Shown here in pieces: positions 17,028 to 26,109 of a stretch of DNA of 64,000 nucleotides. Source of the DNA: G963677325 sp963677325 (GTDB taxonomy: Bacteria; Bacteroidota; Bacteroidia; Bacteroidales; Prolixibacteraceae); the NCBI GenBank assembly GCA_963677325.2, contig CAXXGM010000011.1, forward strand, positions 1 through 64,000, given 5' to 3'. Each line of letters begins with the position of its first letter. Within the stretch, counting starts at the first letter, position 1. The notes under the pieces were generated by a model. That model did not search any database and was not told the DNA's origin. It worked only from the letters and a program-made list of their open reading frames with translations. The translations under genes and the position numbers were made by a program.

Positions 17028-18101
17028 ATGAAAAAGCACAATTTTTATGCAGGTCCTTCTATTCTTCCGGAATACACCATACAGAAGACTGCAGAGGCTG
17101 TAATCAATTTTGCAGGAACAACCCTTTCTGTAATGGAAGTCTCCCATCGGAGCAAGGAATTTGTTGCCGTGATGGATCAGGCTATTGCTCTTGTTAAAGA
17201 ACTACTGGAAGTACCTGAAGGATACGAGGTGCTTTTTCTTCAAGGTGGGGCAAGTACACAGTTTTACATGGTTCCGTTTAATCTTTTAAAAAAGAAGGCG
17301 GGCTATTATAATACCGGTGTCTGGGCTGCTAATGCAATTAAGGAAGCAAAATTTTTTGGCGAAGTAGTCGAGGTTGCTTCATCGAAGGATAAAAATTACA
17401 ATTACATTCCGAAGAATGTATCAATTCCATCCGACATTGATTATCTGCATGTAACTACAAATAATACCATTTTTGGTACGCAGTTGTATGAAGATCTTGA
17501 TTCACCTGTAAAATTGGTTGCTGATATGTCCAGTGATATTTTCAGCCGCCCAATCGATATTTCTAAATATGATCTTATCTATGCAGGGGCACAGAAGAAT
17601 CTGGCACCTTCAGGTGTAACCCTGGTAATTGTACGTAAGGAGGCTCTTGGAAAAACCGGCCGACCAATTCCTACGATGATCAATTACATGACACACATCG
17701 AAAAGGAGTCAATGTTTAATACTCCTCCATGTCTTCCTGTATTTGCCGCTTTACAGACACTTATATGGTTAAAAGACAACGGAGGCATCAAGGCAATGGA
17801 AGTCAAGAACATTGCAAAATCAAAACTTCTGTATGATGAAATTGACCGTAATAAGTTGTTTACTCCGACTGTTCCTGATCCTAAGGATCGTTCGCGCATG
17901 AACGTTACCTTTGTGATGGCTCCCGGTTATGAACATCTTGAAAAAACGTTCCAGGCTTTAGCTAAAGAACGGAATATTTTAGGTATTGAAGGCCACCGAA
18001 GTGTAGGAGGATTCAGAGCATCCATTTATAATGCAATGCCTATTGAAAGTGTAGGAGTTCTTGTTCAAACGATGAAGGATTTCGAAGCTCAGAACGCTTA
18101 G
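17028..18101 (+). CDS. serC: phosphoserine aminotransferase
   Basis: 357 residues. It begins KKHNFYAGPSILPEYTIQKTAEAV, and the PLP lysine is in IYAGAQKNLAPSGVTLVIV. The N-terminal half has FLQGGASTQFYMVPFNLL and the end has GHRSVGGFRASIYNAMP. It interconverts 3-phosphohydroxypyruvate and phosphoserine with glutamate in the cytosol. The partner serA (3-phosphoglycerate dehydrogenase), which in many Bacteroidota lies between serC and the DUF1015 gene, is missing here and replaced by a 177-bp repeat-containing spacer. Confidence 0.95.
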   Translation: MKKHNFYAGPSILPEYTIQKTAEAVINFAGTTLSVMEVSHRSKEFVAVMDQAIALVKELLEVPEGYEVLFLQGGASTQFYMVPFNLLKKKAGYYNTGVWAANAIKEAKFFGEVVEVASSKDKNYNYIPKNVSIPSDIDYLHVTTNNTIFGTQLYEDLDSPVKLVADMSSDIFSRPIDISKYDLIYAGAQKNLAPSGVTLVIVRKEALGKTGRPIPTMINYMTHIEKESMFNTPPCLPVFAALQTLIWLKDNGGIKAMEVKNIAKSKLLYDEIDRNKLFTPTVPDPKDRSRMNVTFVMAPGYEHLEKTFQALAKERNILGIEGHRSVGGFRASIYNAMPIESVGVLVQTMKDFEAQNA

Positions 18102-18278
18102 TAAGAGTATGAGATTTGATATTTGAATGTTTTGAGGGATGAGTTATGAGTTTGATCTTGTAACTTATCTCTTTTCTCGTTTTAAAGTCATCCCTCAAAT
18201 TACACCATATACATGTCTTGTCTTATTTATACAGCAATAATTCATAACTCATAACTCATAATTCATATCTCGTAACTC

Positions 18279-19526
18279 ATGGCAATTTTAAAACCATTCA
18301 AAGGTCTTCGCCCTCCGAAAGAATTGGGTACTAAAGTGGCTTCCAGGCCTTATGATGTGCTTAATTCGGAAGAAGCCCGCGAAGAAGCAAAAGGGAATCC
18401 GTATAGTTTACTCCATATTATAAAACCTGAAATTGACTTTCCGGCAGGAACAGACGAACATTCTGAGCAGGTCTATTCAAAAGCGGTTGAGAATTTCAAT
18501 TATTTCAGGGGAAAAGGGTGGCTGGTAAAAGATAAAAAGGATTGCCTTTACATTTATGCCCAAACAATGGAAGGCCGAACCCAATATGGAATTGTTGGCT
18601 GTGCTTCAGTGGATGATTACCTGAATGGAATTATCAGAAAACATGAACTTACCCGTGCTGATAAGGAAGAAGACCGTATGAAACATGTCCGTAATACCAA
18701 TGCGAATATGGAACCGGTATTTTTTGCTTATCCTGCGATGAAAGAACTGGATGATATTGTATCCCAGGTGACTTCACAACAGAATCCTGAATATGATTTT
18801 GTTGCCAGTGATGGTTTTGGACATCACTTCTGGAAAATAGAAGACGATAAAACTATTCAAACAATTGTAAATCTATTTGCAAAAATCCCCTTTACCTATG
18901 TGGCTGACGGCCACCACCGTACTGCAGCAGCTGCACTTGTAGGAAAAGAAAGAAGGGCTAAAAATCCCAATCATAAAGGGGATGAAGAATATAATTATTT
19001 TCTTGCTGTACATTTTCCAGATAATCAACTTAAAATTATTGACTACAATCGGGTATTAAAGGATATAAATGGATTAACAACAGATCAGCTTATAACGAAG
19101 TTGCAGGAGGATTTTGAAGTTACTGAAATGGGTACTCAAATCTACAAACCGGATCATCTTCATACCTTCAGTATGTATCTGGGTGATAACTGGTATAAGA
19201 TGGTGGCCAGATCAGGAAGATTCAATGACAATGATCCCATTGGCGTATTGGATGTGACCATTTTATCTGATTTGGTACTTAATAAAATTCTTGGAATAAA
19301 AGATTTGCGTACAGATAAACGCATTGACTTTATAGGCGGCATCCGTGGATTGGGCGAATTAAAATCAAGAGTTGATTCAGGTGAGATGAAAGTTGCATTT
19401 GCACTTTACCCGGTTTCTATGCAGCAGTTGATCAACATAGCTGATTCAGGAAACATTATGCCTCCCAAGACTACATGGTTTGAACCCAAACTTAGATCTG
19501 GTTTGGTCGTTCATGAACTGGATTGA
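18279..19526 (+). CDS. DUF1015 family protein
   Basis: 415 residues, the usual length. Recognised by the N-terminus (LKPFKGLRPPKELGTKVASRPYDVLNSEEAREEAKGNPYSLLHI), by IRKHELTRADKEEDRMKH, and by YVADGHHRTAAAA near residue 210. The DGHHRxxAA segment resembles the phosphate-binding motif of the ParB/SerK fold, and the gene sits beside serC, so a role in serine/phosphoserine metabolism is plausible (inference). It is cytosolic with no signal peptide. The preceding spacer holds an inverted repeat (ttgagggatga at 18132-18142, tcatccctcaa at 18188-18198) and tandem TAACTCA-like heptamers right up to the ATG. Confidence 0.88.
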   Translation: MAILKPFKGLRPPKELGTKVASRPYDVLNSEEAREEAKGNPYSLLHIIKPEIDFPAGTDEHSEQVYSKAVENFNYFRGKGWLVKDKKDCLYIYAQTMEGRTQYGIVGCASVDDYLNGIIRKHELTRADKEEDRMKHVRNTNANMEPVFFAYPAMKELDDIVSQVTSQQNPEYDFVASDGFGHHFWKIEDDKTIQTIVNLFAKIPFTYVADGHHRTAAAALVGKERRAKNPNHKGDEEYNYFLAVHFPDNQLKIIDYNRVLKDINGLTTDQLITKLQEDFEVTEMGTQIYKPDHLHTFSMYLGDNWYKMVARSGRFNDNDPIGVLDVTILSDLVLNKILGIKDLRTDKRIDFIGGIRGLGELKSRVDSGEMKVAFALYPVSMQQLINIADSGNIMPPKTTWFEPKLRSGLVVHELD

Positions 19527-19544
19527 GATTTTGCAAATTTTATG

Positions 19545-19594
19545 AATTGAGGGTGAAATAACATGAAGTCTTTTATGTTATTTCACCCTCAATT
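19545..19594. terminator. perfect 20-bp stem between convergent genes
   Basis: Arms 19545-19564 and 19575-19594 pair perfectly around a 10-nt loop; the stem begins AATTGAGGGTGAAATAACAT. There is no strong U-tract on either strand, but its position between two convergent stop codons supports a bidirectional transcription stop or 3'-end stabiliser. Confidence 0.75.
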
Positions 19595-19606
19595 TGTGAA
19601 ATCCCC

Positions 19607-20287
19607 TTATCTCTTCTTATTCAATTGAAATAAATAAGCCAATGTGACCTGTGCACCATTGCTCTGGGAAGCTTTGTACATATATTTACGGGAATCATAC
19701 ACATTGGGAAGACTGTAAAAAACTCTTCCTTCAAGACTTAATGCACTTCCACCTCTTAAATGGTACTCCATCCCAATGCCTCCCGTGAAAAGAATATCAA
19801 TAGGTGTATCAGTCTTATATCCATAATATTGTTTGTATCCTTCCGTATCGGTCGGTATCTCTAGGGTAGAATTAAAATTCTGTCTATCTGAGTTTAGAAA
19901 GCCGAATTCAGGGCCCAGATTAATAATAAACCGGAATGCCTTTTTCCCAATATTTACATGAGTCATGATGGGAACATCGATGTAATTAAGATGATGAAAG
20001 TATGAGACATTGGCATACTGGCCAGTAAAAGGTTTTTCCCTCCACCCTTTTTCAATGTAATTTATTTCTACCTGAAAGCCTATATGAGGTTCGGATATCA
20101 TTCGGAATATCAATCCTCCCATATTCCCATTGAGAAAATTGGTTTGTACATATGGATAAAATCTCACCGATGAAAATGACTTTCCCCCCTTTACTCCAAT
20201 GTAAATCTCATTTTTGAAATCTTTTTTTTGAGCAAAGCCATAAAGACTAACACCTGTAATAAGCAGAAAAGCCAATATTTTCTTCAT
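19607..20287 (-). CDS. outer-membrane beta-barrel protein (PorT-like family)
   Basis: 226 residues with a clear signal peptide (MKKILAFLLITGVSLYGFAQ) and alternating amphipathic strands ending in an aromatic/basic C-terminus. The opening EIYIGVKGGKSFSSVRF and IGFQVEINYIEKGW are typical of the outer-membrane beta-barrel family PF13568 that includes PorT. It is probably an 8-10 strand outer-membrane barrel; role unknown. It is convergent with the DUF1015 gene and shares its terminator. Confidence 0.75.
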   Translation of the reverse strand: MKKILAFLLITGVSLYGFAQKKDFKNEIYIGVKGGKSFSSVRFYPYVQTNFLNGNMGGLIFRMISEPHIGFQVEINYIEKGWREKPFTGQYANVSYFHHLNYIDVPIMTHVNIGKKAFRFIINLGPEFGFLNSDRQNFNSTLEIPTDTEGYKQYYGYKTDTPIDILFTGGIGMEYHLRGGSALSLEGRVFYSLPNVYDSRKYMYKASQSNGAQVTLAYLFQLNKKR

Positions 20288-20799
20288 GAAATTTTTTTTA
20301 GGAACATGTCCGCGTGTAAAATTACTAAAAAAAGCCTTTTAAGTATAAAATACAAGCGGTTTGCTTGAAATTTTGACTTACAAAGCTGTCGCCACCAACG
20401 TGCTTACTTTTGTCATTCTATTTATTCTAAAAAGATTTCGTGGCTACACAGCTACCTGGCTTATTTTAAGCATTCTATTTATTCCTGTCAAGATTTCGCA
20501 GCTACGCAGCTTTCCTCTCGGCAACATAGTTGCGATATCTTTGTGGACAAATACATTACAAAATTCATAAAGCATCGTAGATGCGACATCTTAATCTGTC
20601 AAAATTTTATCCGTTTACCAATGATTGTTTATACTAAAAATTCACAAAAAGGATTATTGTTTAAACTGTAATTAAAGTTATTTTCATGATCTGTTTTAAC
20701 TGACAAATATTTCTATTTATTCAGGTAGAATAAGGTTATATTGGATTCAAATTGAATGATGTAGCCATACAAATAATATTTTATTAAAATCACTGCTTT
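20288..20799. other. 512-bp gap with decayed repeats
   Basis: No plausible gene. It contains the two-copy 57-bp repeat at 20403-20516 and, next to it, small dyads GCAACATAGTTGC (20521-20533) and GCATCGTAGATGC (20572-20584) of the kind found in dispersed Bacteroidota intergenic repeats. The last 150 bp are A/T-rich and presumably hold the promoter of the PLP-homeostasis gene. The short frame at 20361-20570 is repeat sequence read as protein. Confidence 0.55.
20403..20516. repeat. two imperfect 57-bp tandem copies
   Basis: Copies begin at 20403 and 20460 and share cattctatttattc, aagatttcg and ctac-cagct blocks at the same offsets. Divergence is substantial, so this is an old duplication or part of a repeat family. 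Confidence 0.6.
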
Positions 20800-21486
20800 A
20801 TGCCAATTAAAGAAAATCTGGATAAAATAATTTCTTCTCTTCCAACAAGGGTAAAGTTGGTGGTTGTCTCAAAAACAAGGACCAACGAGGAATTAATGGA
20901 AGCTTACGATGCCGGACAAAGAGCCTTTGGTGAAAATAAAGTGCAGGAGCTCATCCGTAAACAAAAGGAACTGCCCGGTGATATTGAATGGCACCTGATC
21001 GGACATTTGCAAACCAATAAAGTCAAATCAATTATTCCTTATGTCTCAATGATTCATTCTGTCGACAGTCTTAAATTACTGAAAGTCATCGACCATGAAG
21101 CTAAACTTGCAGGTAAAATTGTTGATTGTCTTCTTCAGGTTCATATTGCACAGGAAGAGACAAAATTTGGCTTTTCAATGGATGAGCTCATTCATGATTT
21201 GAATTCAGAAGAATTTAAAAGCTTATCAAATATAAAGATTAAAGGTTTAATGGGAATGGCAACCTTTACTGATAACCAAGAGCAGATCAGGGAAGAATTT
21301 AAATCGCTTCACAAAGTTTTCTATCAGCTGAAATCCAACTTCTTTAAGGACGATCCTGATTTTAAAGAACTCTCTATGGGAATGAGTGATGATTATCCAA
21401 TTGCGGTTGAGGAGGGGAGTACGATGGTGCGGATTGGAAGTAAATTATTCGGGCCCCGGATCTATCCTGCGGCAAATAAAATTTAA
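20800..21486 (+). CDS. YggS/PROSC family PLP homeostasis protein
   Basis: 228 residues. The PLP lysine is in LVVVSKTRTNEELMEAYDAGQRAFGENKVQE (Lys25). Other motifs are WHLIGHLQTNKVK, HSVDSLKLL, GLMGMATF, SMGMSDDYPIAVEEGSTMVRIGSKLFG. The single-domain barrel binds PLP and buffers or delivers vitamin B6. It is cytosolic and no enzymatic activity is known for the family. 60 bp separate it from the secreted giant protein downstream. Confidence 0.93.
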   Translation: MPIKENLDKIISSLPTRVKLVVVSKTRTNEELMEAYDAGQRAFGENKVQELIRKQKELPGDIEWHLIGHLQTNKVKSIIPYVSMIHSVDSLKLLKVIDHEAKLAGKIVDCLLQVHIAQEETKFGFSMDELIHDLNSEEFKSLSNIKIKGLMGMATFTDNQEQIREEFKSLHKVFYQLKSNFFKDDPDFKELSMGMSDDYPIAVEEGSTMVRIGSKLFGPRIYPAANKI

Positions 21487-21546
21487 TAACCAAACCTTTC
21501 TATTTCGCTTAATAATTACTACTTTCAGGGTTAAAATCCTTACCTG

Positions 21547-24500
21547 ATGAAGCCTGCCTTACTAACCTTTCTTATCCTTCTCTCCCTTCTCAAATCCGGT
21601 TTTTCAGCGGTAGATCCCTGCCATAAATCTACCGAAGGAACTGATTTTTGGGTTGGATTTATGGAGAACAGATGGTATACTACCCCCGGCAATCCTAAAA
21701 ATGCACATTATATAGCCATCACTGTTACTGCCAGAGAAGAAACTGATTTTACGGTTACATACGGCCCGTTTGAAATACCTGTTGTCAGCGGGCACGTTGA
21801 TTCGAATAGTTCAAGGGAAGTAACTCTTGATTGGAACGTATTAGAAGCAAGAGGAACTCAGAGTTTTGAAAATAAAGCTATTCATGTTGTTTCTCAAAAA
21901 CCTGTCAATGTATATGCACTCAATTATTGTGAGAATTCTTCAGATGTTGCTGTAATTTATCCGATTGTTTCATTAGGAAATGAATATTATACGATGTGTT
22001 CGGATCCCCATGTAGTTGGGAACAGTCTTTATAGCGGAAATGGCAGGAACAGTGAATTTTTAATTGTTGCAACGGCTGATGATACAAAAATTGATATTAC
22101 ACCATCAAAAGTAATTGATGGAACGACGAAAATCCCAGCCAATATTCCCTATCAGATAACGCTGAATAAGGGTCAGATGTACCAGGCACAATCCGAAAAT
22201 GTTTTACATGCCACCGGAGAAGGTGATCTGACCGGTACCTATATCCGAAGCAATAAACCAATAGCAGTATATTCAGGGGCTTTGGCAACTACTGTGCCCG
22301 GAACCGCTACCAATGCCTGGGATCATTTATACGAGCAAATGCCTCCTATACAGTCCTGGGGAAAAGAATTCTATACCGTTCCGTTAAAGGACAGGGGTCA
22401 GGATCTTTACAGGATCCTTGCGGCTGAGGATGCTCTCGTTAATGTTGAAAATTATGGTGATATTCAGGTAACAAAAGGTGTCCCGTTTGAATTCATATTA
22501 AGTTCAGACCAACCATCAAGAATTTACTCCAACAAAAAAATTCTTGTTGCCCAGTTTAGCGAATCGAATTCGGAAGATCCTCAATTGCCTGATGGGGACC
22601 CTTTTATGATCATTTTAAGTCCTGTAACTCAGACGGTCAATGATGTGACTTTCGTGTCATTTTATTCAGAAGTGATTAAAAGAACTTATGTGAATATTGT
22701 TTCCAAAACGGATCAGCTCGATAATTTATTGATGGATGAAAGTCCGGTTTTTCGGGATCAATTTAAGCCATATAAAAACAATCTCTATTCATACGCACAG
22801 ATTGAAATTCCGAAAGGCACAACTCACCGTCTGCGAAATACGGATCCAAAACAAGGATTGCTGGCCACTGTATATGGATTTGGAGGAGTGGAATCGTTCG
22901 GGTATGGCGTTGGTTTTAATCTGGATTACAGGATTGAACTTCCGAATGATACCATCATAAACGGACGTAAGACAATCGTCCGTTGTCTTGAAGATGATTC
23001 TTTAACATTAAAGGCATATGGTTTTGACGAGTATCTTTGGTCAACTTCGAAAAAAGATACACTGGATTTTATAAAGGTGAAAGGTCCTGGTACCTATTCC
23101 GTGTCAGCATCCATTGACGAATGTTTTTCCTCAGATACCATTGATGTAAAGATCAATCAGCCGGTTTTGACATTAGGAAACGATACGGTTGTCTGTAAAC
23201 CTGATACGATCCGGTTGGATGCAGGATTAGGCTGGAAAGATATTTTATGGATCCCTAACAAGGAGAAGACTCAGACTATTTCACCAAAAATGTCTGGAAT
23301 ATACAGTGTTCAGGTTGTAAACAGGCAGGGATGCCAGGCCACAGGATCTATAAAAGTGCTATTTGACGACAGGCCCAAAATAAATCCCATTCGGCTTGAT
23401 ACTTTATTTTGTGGAACGAAATCTGCTCTGATCAATTTATCGGCCGATAAAGGAACCTATACCCTTGAGCGTACGGATACCGCTGAAAAAATGCAGGATC
23501 TGAATGCAGTGGTCCCTGTTTACGGCTCTTTCCCATTTAAATTCACGGCCACCGACCAATATGGCTGCACTGCTGATACCTCCTTCAAATTAGGATTTCA
23601 TAAAATACCCACTATTGCTTTATCAATCGATTCCACCACCTGCTATCATTATAACCTGACAGCAAATTACAAGGGGGATGCTCAAAGTGATGTATCACGT
23701 TTTACCTGGGTATTTGCAGGCGATACAATAGCTGACGGGATTGGCATTGATTCGGATACTATTCCGCTGGGTACCAACCAAAGCAAAAGAGATCTTTTGC
23801 TTCAGGTTATACAGGACGGATGTGCCAGTGCTGATACGATCAAGGATATCAAAGTTATCCCCAATCTCTCGTTCCAGGTCGTTGACAACGTGGGATGCCA
23901 GCCTTTTCAGGCTGAATTTATTGCCCACAACTCAGAGAAGGTTTTCTATGACTGGAATTTTGGCGACGGAATCATTCGCCGATTAGGGGATCATCCTTCA
24001 TGGACCTATGAAAATGACGGTTATTATGATGTTAATCTGAAAGTTACCACCGATAAGGGATGTACCAATTCGGTTAAATTAGACAGTGCTGTTTATGTAG
24101 CCCCTATTCCGACGGCAGGCTTCAGCCAGGATCCTAAAGAATGTCTGGATCTTAACAATCATCAGCTTTCATACTTTGGAACCGGGGATCAGAAGGATCA
24201 GTATAGCTGGGATTTATCTGCGTTTGATCCGGAAGAAATTATTCAAAATCCAGGGACAACACAGGGTCCTTTTATCTTTAACCTGAAGAATAAACCTTTA
24301 GCTCCGGTTCGTATAAGCGTGATTTCAAAATATCTGTGTAAAAGCGATACAGCAAAGGTTATGGTATCGCAAATCCCATCTTTTGTAACGAATATTTATG
24401 ATAATAAAGGATGTACTCCATTGCAAACCAGCTTCCAGGGAATACAGGCCGATCCTGTTGATCAGGTCACTTATAAGTGGAATTTTGGAGATGGTACATC

Positions 24501-25161
24501 AGCAACAGGAAGCAATGTGTCTCATTTTTACGATAGCCCTGATCACTGGTACAATATCAAAGTTACCGCATTATCAGCCCTTACAGGTTGTTCCTCTGAC
24601 TTTATGAAAGACAGTATGATCTTTGCTTATCCTAAGCCCAAGTCTGAATTTGCTATTGATCATTCAATTGTTTATACAGATAAGCCGGAAGTTCGGTTCA
24701 AAAACCAGAGTCAGGATGCAACCCATTACCTGTGGGATTTCGGGGACGGCTCCACTTCGTTGGATAAGGATCCTGCAAACAAATTCAAAGGGCACGGCTA
24801 TAAAAAAGTGCTTCTGGAGGCGTTCAATGATTACGAGTGTTCTGATACGATCTCTCATGAAGTATTGGTCGCCTTTGACAGGGTCTTCCCCCCCAATGCT
24901 TTTTCTCCCAATGCGCCCAATGCTGTTGATCGTGAGTTTAAACTAAGTCAGGAAGCAATTAAAGAGGAAGGGTATCACCTTGTTATTCTCAGCCGCTGGG
25001 ATGACATTGTGTTTGAAGTAAGAAATGAGATCAAAGGGTGGGATGGCCGGATGAAAAACCGGGAGAATGCTCCGGCAGGTAACTACATCTGGATCCTTGA
25101 TTTTGTTGATTTCCTTGGGCGTTCGCATCGTCAGACCGGCACCGTGACGCTGATATACTGA
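21547..25161 (+). CDS. secreted multidomain protein: IgGFc-binding-like N-terminus, PKD repeats, type IX secretion type-B C-terminal domain
   Basis: 1204 residues. Signal peptide MKPALLTFLILLSLLKSGFSA. Residues ~30-470 resemble the IgGFc-binding-like region (GTDFWVGFMENRWYTTPGNP, then IRSNKPIAVYSGALAT). Ig-like beta-sandwich segments follow. PKD domains carry WNFGDG/WDFGDG at about residues 798, 975 and 1060. The end from ~1112 (FPPNAFSPNAPNAVDREFKL ... GWDGRMKNRENAPAGNYIWIL) is the gliding-motility-associated C-terminal domain used as a type-B sorting signal by the type IX system. Predicted cell-surface or secreted adhesin-like protein. Many short reading frames in other phases over it are shadows. 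Confidence 0.85.
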   Translation: MKPALLTFLILLSLLKSGFSAVDPCHKSTEGTDFWVGFMENRWYTTPGNPKNAHYIAITVTAREETDFTVTYGPFEIPVVSGHVDSNSSREVTLDWNVLEARGTQSFENKAIHVVSQKPVNVYALNYCENSSDVAVIYPIVSLGNEYYTMCSDPHVVGNSLYSGNGRNSEFLIVATADDTKIDITPSKVIDGTTKIPANIPYQITLNKGQMYQAQSENVLHATGEGDLTGTYIRSNKPIAVYSGALATTVPGTATNAWDHLYEQMPPIQSWGKEFYTVPLKDRGQDLYRILAAEDALVNVENYGDIQVTKGVPFEFILSSDQPSRIYSNKKILVAQFSESNSEDPQLPDGDPFMIILSPVTQTVNDVTFVSFYSEVIKRTYVNIVSKTDQLDNLLMDESPVFRDQFKPYKNNLYSYAQIEIPKGTTHRLRNTDPKQGLLATVYGFGGVESFGYGVGFNLDYRIELPNDTIINGRKTIVRCLEDDSLTLKAYGFDEYLWSTSKKDTLDFIKVKGPGTYSVSASIDECFSSDTIDVKINQPVLTLGNDTVVCKPDTIRLDAGLGWKDILWIPNKEKTQTISPKMSGIYSVQVVNRQGCQATGSIKVLFDDRPKINPIRLDTLFCGTKSALINLSADKGTYTLERTDTAEKMQDLNAVVPVYGSFPFKFTATDQYGCTADTSFKLGFHKIPTIALSIDSTTCYHYNLTANYKGDAQSDVSRFTWVFAGDTIADGIGIDSDTIPLGTNQSKRDLLLQVIQDGCASADTIKDIKVIPNLSFQVVDNVGCQPFQAEFIAHNSEKVFYDWNFGDGIIRRLGDHPSWTYENDGYYDVNLKVTTDKGCTNSVKLDSAVYVAPIPTAGFSQDPKECLDLNNHQLSYFGTGDQKDQYSWDLSAFDPEEIIQNPGTTQGPFIFNLKNKPLAPVRISVISKYLCKSDTAKVMVSQIPSFVTNIYDNKGCTPLQTSFQGIQADPVDQVTYKWNFGDGTSATGSNVSHFYDSPDHWYNIKVTALSALTGCSSDFMKDSMIFAYPKPKSEFAIDHSIVYTDKPEVRFKNQSQDATHYLWDFGDGSTSLDKDPANKFKGHGYKKVLLEAFNDYECSDTISHEVLVAFDRVFPPNAFSPNAPNAVDREFKLSQEAIKEEGYHLVILSRWDDIVFEVRNEIKGWDGRMKNRENAPAGNYIWILDFVDFLGRSHRQTGTVTLIY

Positions 25162-25217
25162 TAATTAGGGCAATAAACAGGGAGATGCCTTCTGATATCA
25201 GATACATACTATGAAAA

Positions 25218-25261
25218 TTAAGGTGAGCATTTTCCAGGGAATCCAATGTTGCTCACCTTAA
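25218..25261. terminator. hairpin between convergent genes
   Basis: TTAAGGTGAGCA at 25218-25229 pairs with TGCTCACCTTAA at 25250-25261 around a 20-nt loop. It separates the 1204-residue protein gene from the 54-residue gene on the other strand. Confidence 0.7.
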
Positions 25262-25294
25262 TCCAAAATCAATTATTTAGCGCTTTAGCAGGAT

Positions 25295-25459
25295 TTACCT
25301 TTTGCTTTTGCTGATGTTGCCGCTTTCACTTTGTTTTGAGCTTCCGGCATGCAGTTTTCTTTCTTCTTTCTCTATTTGGGATGATTTTCTGGATGAACCA
25401 GACGAGCTACTTTGTTTGCCCGATTGACTTGGTTTCCCTACATTTCTTGGATTTTCCAT
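25295..25459 (-). CDS. small hydrophilic Ser/Lys-rich protein, 54 aa
   Basis: Read from the minus strand: ATG at 25459, TAA at 25295. The product begins MENPRNVGKPSQSGKQSSSS and ends SKSKR. It is devoid of hydrophobic segments, rich in Ser, Lys, Gln and Gly, and almost certainly disordered. It lies 87 bp downstream of, and on the same strand as, the glycine-zipper stress protein. The start is preceded by an A-rich leader like its neighbours. Position and composition recall the small hydrophilic partner (YciG) of enterobacterial yciGFE stress operons, but the KGG repeats are absent. Whether it is translated is uncertain. Confidence 0.55.
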   Translation of the reverse strand: MENPRNVGKPSQSGKQSSSSGSSRKSSQIEKEERKLHAGSSKQSESGNISKSKR

Positions 25460-25546
25460 TGCTTATTGTTTTAAAAATTATTAATTGTTGAACAAAATTC
25501 TCAGATTAGATAACCAGGTCATTTATTTTAGTCAGTTTGAGTTCTT

Positions 25547-26083
25547 TTAACGATATACATCTTGAGCTTCATACTGGTGCCATTCTTCTTCTATATAGTC
25601 AGCATCTGTTTCACTATGAGGTTTTACACTTAAAACAATATGACCTTCTTTTAGGCCTTTTTCGTAAATTTTGGCTCTTTCTTCCGGGATTCCCCATCCA
25701 ACCAATGCCCCGACAATTCCTCCGGTAATACCTCCGGCACCCGCTCCTGCTAAACCTGCAGCGAGTGGACCTGCAATAATCAATCCTAATCCAGGGATTA
25801 CCAAACTCGTTCCGATGGCAGCGATAATTCCTGCGGTTGCTCCCACTGCTCCACCTATAACGGAACCTACTCCTGCACCTTCTTTAGCTTTATTCCCGAA
25901 ACTACTGGACTTCTCATCTTCTACATTGCTATCCTTGCTAAAGTATTTATTTCTGGTGGCGTCCGACATCATGATATTAACTTCCTGGTCGGTGTAACCT
26001 CTTTCCCGTAATCTGTTGTAGGCGCGTTCAGCCGTTCCACGATCGCGGAATGATGCTGTTAAAAAATTGTCTGTTCTTTCCAT
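25547..26083 (-). CDS. general stress protein with glycine-zipper membrane segments
   Basis: 178 residues. The N-terminal ~60 residues (FLTASFRDRGTAERAYNRLRERGYTDQEVNIMMSD) form the fold seen in general stress protein 17M/YflT-type domains. Residues ~70-135 are a long Gly/Ala-rich zipper (GAGVGSVIGGAVGATAGIIAAIG, GLAGAGAGGITGGIVGALVG) likely to insert in or associate with membrane. The tail GIPEERAKIYEKGLKEGHIVLSVKPHSE is typical of these proteins. It is probably co-transcribed with the DUF892 gene 26 bp upstream. Physiological role unknown; stress-induced relatives are common. Confidence 0.78.
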   Translation of the reverse strand: MERTDNFLTASFRDRGTAERAYNRLRERGYTDQEVNIMMSDATRNKYFSKDSNVEDEKSSSFGNKAKEGAGVGSVIGGAVGATAGIIAAIGTSLVIPGLGLIIAGPLAAGLAGAGAGGITGGIVGALVGWGIPEERAKIYEKGLKEGHIVLSVKPHSETDADYIEEEWHQYEAQDVYR

Positions 26084-26109
26084 AATTGTAATTTTTTATT
26101 ATTAATATG

